From contig NZ_CP033077.1 of NCBI RefSeq assembly GCF_003716875.1, positions 310,001 through 374,000 on the forward strand: a DNA stretch of 64,000 bases, read 5' to 3'. A program made the position numbers and the translations under genes. The notes beneath the pieces are model-generated. The model saw only the letters and a list, made by a program, of their open reading frames with translations, made no database searches and had not been told where the DNA came from. This DNA comes from Vibrio zhugei (lineage in GTDB: Bacteria; Pseudomonadota; Gammaproteobacteria; Enterobacterales; Vibrionaceae). This document shows positions 62,845 through 64,000 of this stretch, one piece after another. Numbering within the stretch: the first letter of the stretch is position 1; each line of letters opens with the position of its first letter.

Positions 62845-64000
62845 TTATTTACCCGCAATACTCAAAGAGGCAAAGCGGACTTTAGGGGCATAAAAAGCTC
62901 GCAAGAAATCAAACTCGACTTCCTGACCTATCGCAACAATGTTCTGTAACATCGCATAGAAATTGCCTGCCACCGTCACTCCACGCACGGGTTGAATGCG
63001 CTCACCATCTCGGCATAAAAATCCGCTGGCACCAAAAGAAAAATCCCCCGTCACAAGATCAGCACCTGAATGGACACCGTGTAACTGAACCAACTCCAAA
63101 TACTCACCTGATTGCACATCACTCAACGAGTGATGGCCAGCGTCAATGACAATATGCGAAGCTTCGATACCTAACGATGTCATACGCTCGGCATTTGCCG
63201 TCGTTTCGGTATGAAAATAGCTTGCCGTTTCACTGTTATGAAGCAGTGAAAGGAGCACCCCATTTTGTATCAATGTCGTATTGCGTGTCGTAAATCCTTC
63301 ACTGTCGAAGGCCTTTATATGCATGCCCCCAGGTTGGAAAGGCGCATCGCGTAACGTCAGTCCATCGTACCCCACTTGCTGTCCAATGCGCTTTGTCAGT
63401 GGACTGAGTCCCTGCATTGCCACTTTACCGGAGAAAGCCCCTGCGAATGCAGAGAAGACGCCACCTAATTCTTCTACCGAGAAAATAATGTCATAATGCC
63501 CCGTTGCAACGGGCGCACCGTCCAATAAATCACGGGCGACTTCTGTACTGTGGCGAATGACAAATTCTGTATCCAAATCATCAAAGTGGCGTGCCAACGA
63601 GCTGCTGTAGTGCATCGATTGTTTCTCATCATGAGCACACAGCACTTCTGCGCCATAACATAACTGGCGCTCGTGATGCTCACGAGAAACCCCGAGGGTA
63701 TTCGCCACGTGATATTGAATCGTCGCTTCGCTGTAATAGTTTGCAGTAATATTGTCAACATGGCGCTGTTGGCGCAATGCCTCTTCAACGGACAAAACCA
63801 AGTTCACTTTGGCTTCAATATCCACGTCATCCGGTTGGTTAATCGCTTCCTCTAACTCGATTTTTTCTGGCTTAGTACACACTATCCGTTGATGCTCAGA
63901 GGTTTTGGTATAGGGCAAGCTTTCCAGCAGGGTATTCACCATTCGCTTAAGATCGTTCACTTCGAACGATTCTGAACATCCAGCCGCCACTTTTTGGTCT
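62845..64000 (-). CDS. TldE/PmbA family protein, N-terminus outside window
   Basis: 385 residues are visible; the frame stays open to the edge (DQKVAAGCSESFEVNDL), so the start is outside. TldD/PmbA landmarks: NTLGVSREHHERQLCYGAEVLC (about residue 95 of the visible part), the barrel part SVEELGGVFSAFAGAFSG, DAPFQPGGMHIKAFDSEGFTTRNTTLIQNGVLLSLLHN and the C-terminal TGDFSFGASGFLCRDGERIQPVRGVTVAGNF. There is no HExxH metal motif in the visible part, as expected for the TldE/PmbA partner rather than TldD. Such complexes process peptides, including antitoxins and microcin precursors. TldD is not in the window. Confidence 0.85.
   Translation of the reverse strand, partial: DQKVAAGCSESFEVNDLKRMVNTLLESLPYTKTSEHQRIVCTKPEKIELEEAINQPDDVDIEAKVNLVLSVEEALRQQRHVDNITANYYSEATIQYHVANTLGVSREHHERQLCYGAEVLCAHDEKQSMHYSSSLARHFDDLDTEFVIRHSTEVARDLLDGAPVATGHYDIIFSVEELGGVFSAFAGAFSGKVAMQGLSPLTKRIGQQVGYDGLTLRDAPFQPGGMHIKAFDSEGFTTRNTTLIQNGVLLSLLHNSETASYFHTETTANAERMTSLGIEASHIVIDAGHHSLSDVQSGEYLELVQLHGVHSGADLVTGDFSFGASGFLCRDGERIQPVRGVTVAGNFYAMLQNIVAIGQEVEFDFLRAFYAPKVRFASLSIAGK

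Overview
The window looks like a chromosomal segment from a marine, salt-adapted gammaproteobacterium, most likely Vibrionaceae. I infer this from the gene content (UshA/NutA-type lipoprotein nucleotidase, several BCCT transporters, AgcS symporter, c-di-GMP signalling proteins, NrdDG) and a mid-40s GC look. I ran no database search, so species is not assigned. There is no rRNA, CRISPR array or prophage; there is one tRNA-Ser(UGA).

Layout. 1-9.4 kb: a truncated CDS, a hypothetical gene, a MarC-type protein, alkaline phosphatase, and two BCCT osmolyte transporters. The second, betT-like, is broken by an in-frame TGA and has a divergent LysR regulator. 9.4-13.6 kb: anaerobic ribonucleotide reductase nrdD-nrdG behind a consensus FNR site placed as in a class II promoter, then a secreted EEP-fold protein and an ArsR regulator. 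13.8-20.5 kb: an RRM protein, a GNAT, a zevAB-like zinc pair with a Zur-like operator, ApbE, a small (p)ppGpp-hydrolase-like HD protein, an AEC transporter and a kinase-fold protein. 20.9-27.4 kb: ethanolamine permease, small proteins, and a nucleotide/NAD-precursor group (pnuC, nucleoside phosphorylase, secreted 5'-nucleotidase). 27.4-28.8 kb: a complete IS4-family element inside the nucleotidase terminator. 28.9-38 kb: yhdN, a CysB-like regulator, deaD and rnb divergently arranged around a 1.1-kb gap, a PstS-like protein and a MaoC-like protein.

38-42.6 kb is an accessory patch directly after tRNA-Ser. It holds three GNAT genes, one split by an IS30-family element (2-bp target duplication), an IS10-like element (9-bp duplication) and a gene fragment. 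Short core motifs and inverted repeats around these genes resemble a decayed integron cassette array without an integrase. 42.8-51.3 kb: mmuM translationally coupled to a third BCCT transporter, a YrbL-type kinase behind a PmrA/BasR-like tandem box, acyltransferase, a second methionine aminopeptidase, small proteins, an outer-membrane barrel, PAP2 phosphatase and a HAD hydrolase.

51.8-60.7 kb is the most unusual block, a dense signalling locus. A PhnD-like periplasmic protein plus HAMP histidine kinase (+ strand) faces a six-gene minus-strand operon: HDOD response regulator, stand-alone receiver, CheC-type phosphatase, PAS histidine kinase, receiver with degenerate GGDEF and intact-looking EAL, and receiver with degenerate HD-GYP. 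The window ends with an AgcS sodium/amino-acid symporter and a partial TldE/PmbA protein.
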